Below, in pieces: positions 1 to 8,807 of a DNA stretch of 39,268 nt. The notes below the pieces were generated by a model. That model ran no database searches, was not told where the DNA came from, and saw only the letters and a list, made by a program, of their open reading frames with translations. The number at the start of each line of letters is the position of its first letter. The first letter of the stretch is position 1. The position numbers and the translations under genes are program-made. The stretch covers positions 1 to 39,268 of the forward strand of contig JAKVBZ010000047.1 in assembly GCA_022448645.1 (NCBI GenBank), in the 5' to 3' direction. This DNA comes from Pirellulaceae bacterium (lineage in GTDB: Bacteria > Planctomycetota > Planctomycetia > Pirellulales > Pirellulaceae).

Positions 1-83
1 TTTAACGTCACTTCGGGACCGATACCAGCTGGGTCCCCGATCGAAATACAAATAGTAGGAAACTCAGTCGATAGTTTATTCAC
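1..83 (-). CDS. PdxA-family 4-phospho-sugar-acid/4-hydroxythreonine-4-phosphate dehydrogenase, N-terminal part (runs off left edge)
   Basis: Only the first 27 or so codons are in the window. Read on the minus strand from a GTG at 83-81, the protein contains ISIGDPAGIGPEVTL, the hallmark N-terminal motif of the PdxA family (NAD-dependent dehydrogenases that oxidise and decarboxylate 4-phosphorylated hydroxy acids). An in-frame stop lies at 95-93 and AAGG at 94-91 can serve as ribosome binding site, which supports this start. The decayed DUF1537 kinase lies just upstream on the same strand. DUF1537 kinases are known partners of the PdxA2 branch, which acts on 4-phospho-threonate or 4-phospho-erythronate, so this copy is more likely a PdxA2 than the vitamin B6 enzyme. 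That assignment is inference, because the active site is outside the window. Confidence 0.8.
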   Translation of the reverse strand, partial: MNKLSTEFPTICISIGDPAGIGPEVTL

Positions 84-351
84 ACTTAAACCTTAGATCA
101 TCTGGACCACTTACTTTTTACTTTACACTGCCGTCGAACTTCACACTTCATCTATTGTTACAAACTTTGGGCTTGTCGAGGAGGTGGGATAGATCGGGTT
201 GAAATGGACAAGATGACAGGAAAATTTTCCAGGCATGTCACCAAGTTAACTCGAGACAGCCGTTGGTTTTTAAAGAGTATTTCAGAGGCGAATCAACGGA
301 TTGAAGGTCCATCCTGTCATCTTTCTGAAGGCCCTACAAACGCAACAGGGT

Positions 352-787
352 TTAACCAACGTCCAGACGTGGCGTTTGGCGGACCAATTCAGCCGAAATG
401 TTGACGAGCGTGTCATCTTTTCCAAAGTCACCCGCTTTGGTCACCAGCACGGTCCCATCGCAGGAAACGAAGGACAAACCAGGACCATCTTGTCTGGGTG
501 ATGCTGCAGCACTTCGGCGATTTCGACGCCTAAGTTTCCCTGCAGCGTAGAATCCACTTTTTTGTAAATTAAGTGGTGGTGTTGTTGCAACAGGTCAGCT
601 TGAGCTTCACGAACTTTGGCAACGGCGAGTCAGATCTACTAGCCGTCGAAACAATGACAATCTTTGCTTCAGATGCTTGTACGCAGTCGTTGTTCGTTTT
701 GACACTAACACAGAATCCCTGGTCGACAAACTGGATCCCCGTACCACAAGCTCCGGTCAAATCATCGGCTAAGATTGTCAGCCTCAT
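352..787 (-). pseudogene. Decayed DUF1537 four-carbon acid-sugar kinase (OtnK/DtnK family)
   Basis: The minus strand begins at ATG 787 with MRLTILADDLTGACGTGIQF, the characteristic start of DUF1537 kinases, which phosphorylate threonate, erythronate or related acids at C4. After about 55 residues the homology changes frame near base 620 and continues as VAKVREAQADLL and IYKKVDSTLQGNLG (family motif YKK-DSTLRGN). It runs to a PSFPAMG stretch and stops at about 440. A third frame then gives VLVTKAGDFGKDDTLV, which resembles the extreme C-terminus of the family (KSGxFG), ending at the stop at 354-352. Intact members have about 400-430 residues; here about 145 remain. The gene therefore has a frameshift and an internal deletion of roughly 270-280 codons. 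A sequencing error could explain the frameshift but not the deletion. Confidence 0.8.
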
Positions 788-911
788 CGGTCACACCTCC
801 GTGTCGTGAGCGTTGCCTTTGCGTACTGTGGCCTAGATGTTCTGCCAGGGTCACCGTAAGAGGTAGACAGATACAAACAAGAAGGATCACTCGATTTAAG
901 TTGCGGAGACA

Positions 912-3614
912 ATGACGCCAAACCCATGCTCAAAATCTGTTAAAATAAGAAATATGGACAGATTGAAAGGCAAGCGGTTTCAACATCAAGTTGTGTTTCG
1001 GACCCTTTGTGTAGAGTTATTGGAACCCCGCGTGGTTCTTTCTGCGCAATCTTGGTACCTGGGCCCCGACTTCGCCGCAGACTTTGTAGGTGGGTTGCCT
1101 GTCAACAATCCCAATGGAGTCTGGGCCTATCTTGGTACCGACGGCACAACTTCATCTTTGGAAAAAACGAACGGCAACGGCACATCTCCAGGTCCCAACA
1201 CATTCGGAGTAGGTGCTGGATGGGCTGACGCCACTGGAGTCCCTTCTTTCGCTCGCGGTGGTGCTTTTGGATTGCCAGCCCAGTCCCTAGCGGGCCATGG
1301 TCCTAACCGCATCATTTGGACAGCGCCTACCGAGGCTAACCTAGGGGGGATAAAGATCACAGGCACATTTCAACAGGTGGATTTCGAGCCAACCCGCCAA
1401 ATGCAGTTGTCCGTCTTTAAGAATTCATTTCCGTTGTTCTCAGTGGATGCCACTACCACGACCACTCCCATACCTGTGACACGAGTCGCTATTCAACCTG
1501 GCGACACACTGGACATCGTGGTCAACGGTAATGGTCCACAAGGAAATGGCATTAACACATTTGCCGCTACCCAGTTGACCATCCAGGAAATTGATCCGCA
1601 GATCGATGCCGATTTTAACGGTGACCTTCAGGTCGACGAAGACGATTATGTAATCTGGGAAACCAACCTGGGCATGACCAGCAATGCAACCCAACAACAT
1701 GGTGATGCGGACGGTGATGCGGATGTGGATGGCAAGGACGGACTCCTATGGGGACGACAGTTCGGCAATTCTATTGACTCCGGATCAGGAACTTCGACCT
1801 ATCACCCAGCGGCTATCATCGTCAATCCGTCTGGTGTGACCCTGCCCGACGGGTCTGCGTTAGACATCAGCGATACGCAAACAGATGGTCTTCAGGAAGC
1901 ATTCGATCATTCGGCCGCACAAGGCTGGGACGTGTTTGTATTACCCGGCACCTACACGCTGGATGCACATCTCGATATCGAAGAAATCCAGTTGAGAACG
2001 TTCCGAATCAAGGATGCCACATTTAATTTTACTTCCAGCGTCACCGATTTTGGCATTCGCTTTGACAGTACGATGCTTACGGACTTGTACTGGAGTGGAG
2101 GCGGAATTAATGCTCCTCATGCTACGCACGGTGTCGTCTTCAAACCACGGACACCACACCCACTGGATGGACAACTTTACGGAACGATTGGGGCTGTCGA
2201 TAGCCGCTTTCACTTCAACGTAAACATCACCGCAAAGGTGTATCCTGTCACGATGAACTCGCTACAGGCGACGATAAACGATCTAAGCCTGCATTTCGAC
2301 AATGTATTGCCCCAAAACATCCATTATGTGGGTAATGGTTTTTGGGACGGTAATATTTTTCCGGTGCGTCGGACAGACGATCCGATTCCGTTCGACCTGT
2401 TGAGTACGGCCGGACGAGTCACAGTGGTACCACCCCTTTCGGATATCAGTGCAGGAGTTCCTGGAACTGTCTATTTGCCGGATGGCTCCCAGCTAGACGT
2501 GAGCGGTACAGATACGTTTGGACTACAGGAAGCATTTACGTATGCCGGCACCAACGATCTGGACGTGGTGGTCTTTGGTCGCGGCGTCCGCAACGTCTCG
2601 CCGTCCTCAAATTTGGGGCTCTACAACCTCAATGCGCCGTTGGTCGTAAGTGATCTGACAAATCGAGCCTATCGTATCTACGGCGTGACGTTTAACTACC
2701 CGAACAACGTCGGTGATGCACTTTCGTTGGGGGACGTCGTCAACTCCCACTTTGAATTAACCGGTCAAGTTGTCGCTTCGCAAGCGTCCAATGGAGTCAG
2801 CATTCGGCCTGACAACACAGGTATCTCAAATAGTCGGGTTAGCTTCCAGGCAGTGATTGGTAGTAATTCCTTTGGTCATGTAGGTGTGCTTCTGGACGCC
2901 AACGCACGCAGTATTCAAGGAAACGAACTGATCTTTCACGAAGTGAATACTGGGTATTTTGGCATCAAGATCCTCAATCCTTCTATCACAACGCAATTTA
3001 GCAACAATACTGTCCGCTCGCTGCACACACACAATGCGGGGCACATTGGAATCCAGGTCGGAGAATCGTTCACCAATGCCGGAAACATCCACTCCAACAC
3101 GGTCGAAGTCCGTACCAACACAGATGGCAACTCCTCAGAGACCGCGCTACAGGTGTGGGGGCACTCCAACACTTTCGACCTGTTTGCTTTGAATTCCGGG
3201 TTGAAATTCGGCGCCAAATTCGAGCCTGGATCCAATGGCAACACGATGTATTATGGAACACTGCAAGCCAATACGCAGATCACCAATTTTGGAACAAACA
3301 ACCTGTTTATTCCTCACTTGATGGCGTCTTTCACGAATATGGCATCGGACGATACGGCAAGCGGTGCCCCCCTTGGTTGGAACCCTTCAGGAAGTTCTTC
3401 TGACGAAGACTTCAAGCAACCCGCCATCAGCGACTTGGAATCGGCGGAACTCGTTGAGGTCACGGATTTCGTAGAATCTGTCGATCGACCAAACGTTCTT
3501 TCATCGCCGGAAGACTATTCGCTCACCATGTTTCGCACGGTTAAAGGCAGCCATGCCGAGGCGGCTATCATCGATTCCTTATTCGCCAGATGGGGTGGGG
3601 AGGTGTGGGATTGA
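912..3614 (+). CDS. Exported LEPRVLLSA-type protein with dockerin-like region and duplicated beta-helix module
   Basis: The 900-residue protein has LEPRVVLSA at residues 37-45, the planctomycete N-terminal sorting-type motif, so it is expected to be exported. The start is uncertain: ATG 912 has GGAG four bases upstream, but ATG 954 (MDRLKGKRF) fits the short basic leader typical of the class. Residues 46-225 form a beta-rich region of unknown type. Residues 228-290 hold two calcium-loop, dockerin-like repeats (DADFNGDLQVDEDDY and GDADGDADVDGKDGLLW). Two copies of one module follow, each opening with LPDGSxLDxS and GLQEAF (residues 311 and 522, period about 211), with Asn/Gly-rich right-handed beta-helix character like Pectate_lyase_3 proteins. 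The second copy extends to about residue 800. The same module is in the exported protein at 16101-17774. No catalytic residues could be assigned, so binding to a polysaccharide or action on one are both possible. Confidence 0.85.
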   Translation: MTPNPCSKSVKIRNMDRLKGKRFQHQVVFRTLCVELLEPRVVLSAQSWYLGPDFAADFVGGLPVNNPNGVWAYLGTDGTTSSLEKTNGNGTSPGPNTFGVGAGWADATGVPSFARGGAFGLPAQSLAGHGPNRIIWTAPTEANLGGIKITGTFQQVDFEPTRQMQLSVFKNSFPLFSVDATTTTTPIPVTRVAIQPGDTLDIVVNGNGPQGNGINTFAATQLTIQEIDPQIDADFNGDLQVDEDDYVIWETNLGMTSNATQQHGDADGDADVDGKDGLLWGRQFGNSIDSGSGTSTYHPAAIIVNPSGVTLPDGSALDISDTQTDGLQEAFDHSAAQGWDVFVLPGTYTLDAHLDIEEIQLRTFRIKDATFNFTSSVTDFGIRFDSTMLTDLYWSGGGINAPHATHGVVFKPRTPHPLDGQLYGTIGAVDSRFHFNVNITAKVYPVTMNSLQATINDLSLHFDNVLPQNIHYVGNGFWDGNIFPVRRTDDPIPFDLLSTAGRVTVVPPLSDISAGVPGTVYLPDGSQLDVSGTDTFGLQEAFTYAGTNDLDVVVFGRGVRNVSPSSNLGLYNLNAPLVVSDLTNRAYRIYGVTFNYPNNVGDALSLGDVVNSHFELTGQVVASQASNGVSIRPDNTGISNSRVSFQAVIGSNSFGHVGVLLDANARSIQGNELIFHEVNTGYFGIKILNPSITTQFSNNTVRSLHTHNAGHIGIQVGESFTNAGNIHSNTVEVRTNTDGNSSETALQVWGHSNTFDLFALNSGLKFGAKFEPGSNGNTMYYGTLQANTQITNFGTNNLFIPHLMASFTNMASDDTASGAPLGWNPSGSSSDEDFKQPAISDLESAELVEVTDFVESVDRPNVLSSPEDYSLTMFRTVKGSHAEAAIIDSLFARWGGEVWD

Positions 3615-4966
3615 TGGGGTTTAAAGGTCCACTTTGTGAGGCATGCCATTCGAGTTCCCCGATGGCTGGCGGCGAGCGTTGCGAGCCCTCAGGAGGTTTA
3701 CCGGAGAGACGCCGTTCCCTTTGCGCGCCAGGCAGGCAGACACCTATCACAGGGGTTAGGTTGCTCGCGGTCGCATGGATCGCATTCGCACTATTCTTAC
3801 CGATCTGTTCCACTGGCCAAACCATCGACATGAGCTTGGATCTACACTACAGCGACCCGAGTTCCACCGCGTCAGCGGGAAATTGGGAACTGATTGCTAA
3901 AGCGACTCACCGAGGGATTCAGGGGTTGGTTGTTCATCTACAAGATGTTGCCAGCAGTCCTCAGTTCGAGGCACCCACTGGAACGGGAACTGGCGTATCG
4001 GTGGCCGGGTTTCAGGAAATTTTTGCCGGTGGTAGCCAACCTTTTTATATCCAGCATATGGATCATTTGGAGCTGATCTTCACGCAATCACCTGTGTCAG
4101 CTCCAGGGCCACAGGGTCTATTTTATGACGTAGGAGTCGTCGGAGGCGCTACACAACCTGGGGAGAATGGGACCCCCACCATTGCCGGTTTCTCGTCGAT
4201 AAAGGGAGTTCCTTGGAATTACTTCGATGTGCTCGGGGACCAGCAAGACGACGGATTGGTAAACCATAGCGGTCCTTTTGAAGGCGGTGTGATATTGGCT
4301 TCGGGAACCTTTGGTGCTCATTCCAACCCAGATTTCTTTTCCGGAGAATCGAGTGAGGGGCAAGTCCTCACAGGGCAGGGCACCGCCTCTGACCCACCTC
4401 AGTCCAGCGACATCAGTATCGCCACATTAAACCTGCAAATTCGTGACAACACATTTTTGTCTGCGTCACCGAGTTGTGATTTCAACGGTGATCTTGCCTG
4501 TGATGTTACCGACTTAGATTTCATGTACGCACAAGGTGATCTGCATGCTGGAATCCCAGTTAGCGGCGGCAAAGCAATTTACAATCTGGTACAGGATTCT
4601 GTGTTAGACGGACAGGATCTGAACCAGTTTCTTGCCGCTGCGGCCAACGAACACGGCTACGGTTCGCCCTTCGTACGAGGGGATACCGATGACGTCGGTC
4701 CTGGCACATCACGTGACGTCGACATCACAGACTTTAACGCACTCGCAGCCAATTTTGATCCCACCGCTGCGAATGGCCCGACAAACACCTGGGGTAAAGG
4801 CAATTTTGACGGTGATAGAGATATCGACATTACCGACTTCAATTCGCTCGCTGCAAATTTCTCTCCCACAGGCTATGCGGTCACTAGCCAAGTGCCGGAG
4901 CCTTCTATGTTTAGCCTGTTCTTCGTAGGCATGGGCCTATGTATCTGCCTTCGACGCGGCCGGTGA
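3590..4966 (+). CDS. Exported dockerin-like PEP-CTERM protein
   Basis: The C-terminus (about residues 435-458) is VPEPSMFSLFFVGMGLCICL followed by RRGR, a clear PEP-CTERM anchor: PEP motif, hydrophobic segment, basic tail. Such proteins are sorted by an exosortase to the envelope or exopolysaccharide. Around residues 296-430 there are several Asp-rich calcium-loop motifs (CDFNGDLACDVTDLD, DVDITDFNALAANF, FDGDRDIDITDFNSLAANF), forming a dockerin-like region. The body at residues 80-290 is not recognised. The longest frame overlaps the preceding gene by 25 bases, but its first 50 residues look non-biological (Gly/Pro/Arg/Cys-rich) and the signal peptide is RLLAVAWIAFALFLPICS at residues 57-74. 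The true start is probably internal (ATG 3662 or an alternative codon nearer 3761). Probably co-transcribed with the upstream surface protein. Confidence 0.8.
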   Translation: MGWGGVGLMGFKGPLCEACHSSSPMAGGERCEPSGGLPERRRSLCAPGRQTPITGVRLLAVAWIAFALFLPICSTGQTIDMSLDLHYSDPSSTASAGNWELIAKATHRGIQGLVVHLQDVASSPQFEAPTGTGTGVSVAGFQEIFAGGSQPFYIQHMDHLELIFTQSPVSAPGPQGLFYDVGVVGGATQPGENGTPTIAGFSSIKGVPWNYFDVLGDQQDDGLVNHSGPFEGGVILASGTFGAHSNPDFFSGESSEGQVLTGQGTASDPPQSSDISIATLNLQIRDNTFLSASPSCDFNGDLACDVTDLDFMYAQGDLHAGIPVSGGKAIYNLVQDSVLDGQDLNQFLAAAANEHGYGSPFVRGDTDDVGPGTSRDVDITDFNALAANFDPTAANGPTNTWGKGNFDGDRDIDITDFNSLAANFSPTGYAVTSQVPEPSMFSLFFVGMGLCICLRRGR

Positions 4967-5062
4967 CAGGCGCAGTGATAGATGGAACGGTGGCAGGGCT
5001 GGTTCCTGGAGGCAAGATGCCCGAAAGGAAGAAGGAACGCTGAACTCAGAACCGAAACCGAC

Positions 5063-5869
5063 CTACGGTAGATTCATCTCTCGCAATTCGTCAGGGCTGC
5101 GCCAGTTGCAGACGCGCAGTTTGACGCCTCCGTCGACCAGGAAGTTCGCTCCAGTGGTGTAGCCACTGAGCTGATCTGACAGCAACAAAACGGCAGTTGG
5201 GGCCAATTCATGGAACGCATCACCTGGGCGATGCAGTGGAATGTCTGCCATCACCTGAGACATCGCTTCGCCTTGAAAATCCAAAGCTTCGGTCATCCGT
5301 GTGATGAACAAACCGGGTGTCAACATGTTGACGCGAATCTGATGCGGAGCCAATTCGGCTGCCATGGCTTCCATCGTTTCGACAAGAGCCGATTTGGTGA
5401 CCCGGTAGCTGATTTCGCCCGGGTAAAGTGTAAAACGCGCCGTCGAACCAATAATTAAAATGGTCCCCGACTGTTGAGCGATCATTCTACGAGCGACTTC
5501 ACGCACACCGAACATGCAGGAGGTCAGATTCGTCGCAACTGTCTTCTGCCATCCGTCCGAGTCGACTTTGGTCAAAGGTGCATCCCAATGAGCCGCCACA
5601 TTGTTGACGTAAAGGTCCAACCCGCCAAGTTGGTCGGTAGCTTCAGCCACCATCCTTTCGATGTCTTCCTCGCGGCTAACATCTGCCTGAATGGAAACCG
5701 CTTGGACTCCACGAGATTCCATGTCACGCACTGCGGCGGGATAGTCGTTACGATTGGCGATGGCAATATGGACTCCCTCATCGGCTAGGCGTTGGGCAAT
5801 TGCCAGGCCAATGCCAACCCCTCCTCCTGTAACCAACGCACGTTTGCCTTGAAGACCTGTATCTAGCAT
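5063..5869 (-). CDS. SDR-family NAD(P)-dependent oxidoreductase
   Basis: The 268 residues match a classical short-chain dehydrogenase in length and motifs: nucleotide-binding TGGGVGIG (14-21), NNVA (89-92), catalytic Ser142 (IIGSTARF) and YRVTK (Tyr155, Lys159), with the usual PG motif after the active site (LTPGLFITRM). It should catalyse NAD(P)-dependent oxidation or reduction of a hydroxyl/keto group in the cytoplasm; the substrate is unknown. The C-terminus carries the common GANFLVDGGVKL segment, so the protein is complete. It lies downstream of the GH116-like glycosidase on the same strand with a 219-base gap and ends tail to tail with the PEP-CTERM gene. AGG upstream of ATG 5869 is a modest ribosome binding site. 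A role in oxidation of a released sugar or polyol is inference from context. Confidence 0.9.
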   Translation of the reverse strand: MLDTGLQGKRALVTGGGVGIGLAIAQRLADEGVHIAIANRNDYPAAVRDMESRGVQAVSIQADVSREEDIERMVAEATDQLGGLDLYVNNVAAHWDAPLTKVDSDGWQKTVATNLTSCMFGVREVARRMIAQQSGTILIIGSTARFTLYPGEISYRVTKSALVETMEAMAAELAPHQIRVNMLTPGLFITRMTEALDFQGEAMSQVMADIPLHRPGDAFHELAPTAVLLLSDQLSGYTTGANFLVDGGVKLRVCNWRSPDELREMNLP

Positions 5870-6088
5870 TTTGGACCTGACTTTATTTGTGTTTCAACTT
5901 TTTGTCTGTCAGTAGTGTGCCAACGACGCCGGTCACGCAAACGCCCGGTACGCGCTCGCTGGGTTCATCACCATGAAGTGTCAGAGAAAGTAACAGCCGC
6001 GTGTTTCAAGCTGAGGCCTCGAGTAATGTCGGGCGGGACGCGAGCCATCCTACTCGATCCATGGTTTTGCCTTTCGAGAGGCTCCTGA

Positions 6089-8497
6089 TCAATTCGCTGC
6101 TCGCAGCATTCTGGCAACCAATCCATCTTTTTTGCAAGGCCCCGCTAAATCTTGGCCGGCCACAGCAGCTGGCAGCCCCCACAACACCATATTCTGGTAG
6201 TAATCGGCGCCGTACGTGCGTGCCCCCGTATCACAACGGATCAAGTTGGGCATGTCCCAGCCCAAGCCCTGTTGGCGGATGATATTGTCCATGTTGCGCC
6301 GAGCAATCTCGAGCCCCAATTCTGGATGCCCGTTGTACATGTAGGTCATTGCTACAATGTTGACTTCGGGTGGAAACGTTCCGTAGCGCGCCAGATCTGG
6401 TCCGGTTTCAGCATCTGCGAATCCTGCCAAACCTCGATCCACGTAGCAAGTTTTGCGAATAGTGTTCAACACTGCTTGAATACGGTTGACGCTAAAAACT
6501 GCCTGGCTGCCGTGGAGGTCGACCATCCATTGGCCGTCCAGCTGGCTGGACATGATGTCGTCTGAATGGAGGTCCTTGGCCGGATAACGATAGAAGTCGT
6601 ACGATTGCGTCGTTTCATTCCAAAGATGTTTCTCCAACAACCGGCTGGCATTCTCAATCCATTCCTCACACTGTTGTTCGAACGCGGAATCACCGACCTC
6701 CGCAGCCATTTCCTGGGCAAAGCGTAGTTGAGCCAAACGGACACCGGCCAGATGAGTCACCATGCCGTAGACAGGTGTATGCTCCCACCATTCTTGACCG
6801 GGGCCTTCGCGGTGAAAGCTGATGAGTCCGTGTTCACCATCTGCGAGCCCGATGGTGAATTCGACATTCTTCTTCACAGCCGGATAAAACTCTCGCACGA
6901 TGTCATCATCCCCCGTACGGAGCCATAACCGGTGAACCAGATCAGCAAAACAAGCACCGTTCAGGCCGATTTGCCATTCATAACTCGCCTTGGTGAAGTC
7001 TCGCGGCGGATACAAAAAAGGCACGGCACCGTCCGCACGCATGTATGCGACGTAGCCGCGCAAAATCATCCGTTCTAGTTCGGGGAAGAAGTAGGCGATG
7101 GGCAAGTCCCCATAGTAATTCGACGCGATACAGCCAACGATGGCGCAGGTGCGAGGGCATTCGGTCATTTGGAATGCACCTGTAGGTGATGACCAGTCGG
7201 CAATGTCACCGGTAGGTGCCGCCCATAAACTGTCTTCAGCAAAAAGCGCCAGGTTGTTAATCAAGGCGGATTGCAACCAAGGAGGAAGATCTGGTGTGCT
7301 ATACACTTCTGATTGCCACTCGATGACTCGCTGCAACAACGTAGAGTGTTCGCGTTCCATTTTTTCCAATACGTTTTGAGGCGAATCAAACCATTCGGTA
7401 TACTTGGAAACATAGCGACTGCGCTCGTTCCTCGCATATTTCGCTAAGGTGACTTCGTTTTCTGCCCACGTTTCGTCAAAATGTTTGATTTCGTTATAGG
7501 CGCCTCCTAACCAGTGCTTCACATGCCAGGCTAGTGCGAAACGATACGATTTGGATTCGTTTGCTGCCAGTCGAATGGCGACGGAGCACGACGACCCCAG
7601 ATTCTGTGGTACTGGTGGAGGCAAGCCTTCTCCGATTCGTGACCAGTCTGCGGTGCCTGGAAACAGGTCTCTTCCTGTTTGCACATCGTGAGCCTCTCCC
7701 AGAGGACGCAAGGCATAACTCACGGGCCCTGCCGACACCATGTCCCCATTGCGTTTGATGGGCCCCGAATGAATGTCGTTGACGTGAGGGCCAGGAAATG
7801 AAAAGGCAAGTCGTCCTTGTTGAGCGGAGTCGGATTGATTGTGAAGCGTCACTTCGAATATCGCCACAGGAGTCCCCGATTCCTTGGCGTTGCCAGGCAA
7901 AAACGGACTCCAGGCACGCAACGAAGCCTGGATGGGGCCATTGGTGGAATAGTCAAGGTCGGCAATCGGGTAATGGCCGAAGTAACGAATAGATTCGGCC
8001 GGCTCGACTCCAGGTGTAGCTGGCAATTCGATTTGCCAATGTCGCATGTACGTTTCATTTTGTGTGTAATTGCCTGGATCGACCGGATCGATACAACCTC
8101 GAAACGTGCCACCCGCGATGATCTTCGAAGCGGCTAATACCCAAACTTTTCCGCCAACTTCGAAACCCAAAAAGGGAGCATACAGCTGCTTGTTCCGCAG
8201 TGTTTGATACGGAGTCGGTTCGACCATAACCGCTGGACGAAAGATACTTGAAAAGCCCAAAACCCCTGTGGTTTCCAGATCGATACAACCGGTCCCCAGG
8301 CCGCCCAAGGGCATTCCTGCGCATACGAGGTCGGTTTCTCGAAAGACCATACCACTGACTGGGTCCGGAAAATCTTTCGCGGAAAACCGAGACCATTCAC
8401 GAGTGGGAGCGTCGCCTGAGAATAGTTCCGCTGGAACAGACGTCGTTGTCCACAGCAGTGAGACGAAAGTGGCTACGACAATCAAACAGCGCAACAT
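6089..8497 (-). CDS. Exported GH116/DUF608-like glycoside hydrolase (GBA2-type)
   Basis: The 802-residue protein starts with a signal peptide (MLRCLIVVATFVSLLW..., cleavage near VPA-EL, residue 23). It carries MPLGGLGTG at 62-70, the hallmark of the GH116 N-terminal beta-sandwich, and an alpha/alpha-barrel second half. By motif comparison Glu446 in FQMTECP aligns with the family nucleophile. The segment IMSSQLDGQW aligns with the family motif around the acid/base Asp (IMSDQxxGQW), but the expected Asp is Ser651; an Asp (654) sits three residues later. Family members cleave beta-glucosides, beta-xylosides or related bonds. Location is probably periplasmic or extracellular. It is divergent from the sugar ABC transporter, suggesting that it releases the imported sugar (inference). 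The altered acid/base site suggests a shifted mechanism, altered substrate or inactivity. Confidence 0.85.
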   Translation of the reverse strand: MLRCLIVVATFVSLLWTTTSVPAELFSGDAPTREWSRFSAKDFPDPVSGMVFRETDLVCAGMPLGGLGTGCIDLETTGVLGFSSIFRPAVMVEPTPYQTLRNKQLYAPFLGFEVGGKVWVLAASKIIAGGTFRGCIDPVDPGNYTQNETYMRHWQIELPATPGVEPAESIRYFGHYPIADLDYSTNGPIQASLRAWSPFLPGNAKESGTPVAIFEVTLHNQSDSAQQGRLAFSFPGPHVNDIHSGPIKRNGDMVSAGPVSYALRPLGEAHDVQTGRDLFPGTADWSRIGEGLPPPVPQNLGSSCSVAIRLAANESKSYRFALAWHVKHWLGGAYNEIKHFDETWAENEVTLAKYARNERSRYVSKYTEWFDSPQNVLEKMEREHSTLLQRVIEWQSEVYSTPDLPPWLQSALINNLALFAEDSLWAAPTGDIADWSSPTGAFQMTECPRTCAIVGCIASNYYGDLPIAYFFPELERMILRGYVAYMRADGAVPFLYPPRDFTKASYEWQIGLNGACFADLVHRLWLRTGDDDIVREFYPAVKKNVEFTIGLADGEHGLISFHREGPGQEWWEHTPVYGMVTHLAGVRLAQLRFAQEMAAEVGDSAFEQQCEEWIENASRLLEKHLWNETTQSYDFYRYPAKDLHSDDIMSSQLDGQWMVDLHGSQAVFSVNRIQAVLNTIRKTCYVDRGLAGFADAETGPDLARYGTFPPEVNIVAMTYMYNGHPELGLEIARRNMDNIIRQQGLGWDMPNLIRCDTGARTYGADYYQNMVLWGLPAAVAGQDLAGPCKKDGLVARMLRAAN

Positions 8498-8586
8498 CTG
8501 TTTCCTTTCGGGAGAGGTGCGTTCACGTAAAACGCGACCGCGTCACGTACTCTTGTTATGAATCGGGTTGGGCAGAAGTGCTCCAT

Positions 8587-8616
8587 ATTATAATATGCCT
8601 GTTTATGCTTCAACAA
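8587..8616 (-). promoter_or_regulatory. Candidate sigma70-type promoter for the GH116-like gene
   Basis: Read on the minus strand, TTGTTG (8616-8611) is followed after 18 bases by TATAAT (8592-8587). This would start a transcript roughly 80 bases before the glycosidase ATG at 8497. The -10 lies inside a perfect 14-base palindrome, CATATTATAATATG (8584-8597), so the same bases also read TATAAT on the plus strand. The palindrome could be an operator or simply a symmetric AT-rich -10. This is a consensus match only. Confidence 0.45.
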
Positions 8617-8681
8617 ACGGAATTGCAACGAAGGCAAATTCCGCAATGACTGTGTCAGGGGTTGTCATTACAAACATTTTG

Positions 8682-8767
8682 TTGTCCTCCTGAGCAAAGC
8701 GAAGGGGCTCGGTGAGACAAACTCGCGTCGAAATCCTTCCGACGCTGCGATTCCTTAGAATGACACC
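8682..8767. repeat. Degenerate inverted repeat of the GTGTCATTCTGAG type
   Basis: The left arm TTGTCCTCCTGAGCAAAGCG (8682-8701) and the right arm CTTAGAATGACACC (8754-8767, reading GGTGTCATTCTAAG on the minus strand) face each other. The central part contains the partly complementary elements GCGTCGAAATCCTTCCGACGC. Related arms recur at 13734 and 28103 in other intergenic regions of this window. It lies just before the ABC transporter operon and does not look coding. Confidence 0.5.
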
Positions 8768-8797
8768 AGCAAAATGAAGATCAAACTTTCACATACC

Positions 8798-8802
8798 GGA
8801 GA
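8798..8802 (+). promoter_or_regulatory. Ribosome binding site for the sugar-binding lipoprotein
   Basis: GGAGA at 8798-8802 stands five bases before the GTG at 8808. It decides the non-ATG start, which also gives a proper lipoprotein signal peptide. An out-of-frame ATG at 8774 is not used. Confidence 0.6.
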
Positions 8803-8807
8803 ATCTT

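Noticed and set aside
204..501. Two short plus-strand frames with an AGGAGGTG sequence upstream
   Set aside because: The purine-rich motif is too far (about 17 bases) from the ATG, and the frames are antisense to the DUF1537 remnant, which explains the coding signal.
1603..1770. Possible separate calcium-binding (EF-hand) protein
   Set aside because: The Asp-rich loops are in frame inside the 900-residue protein and fit a dockerin-like region, not a separate gene.
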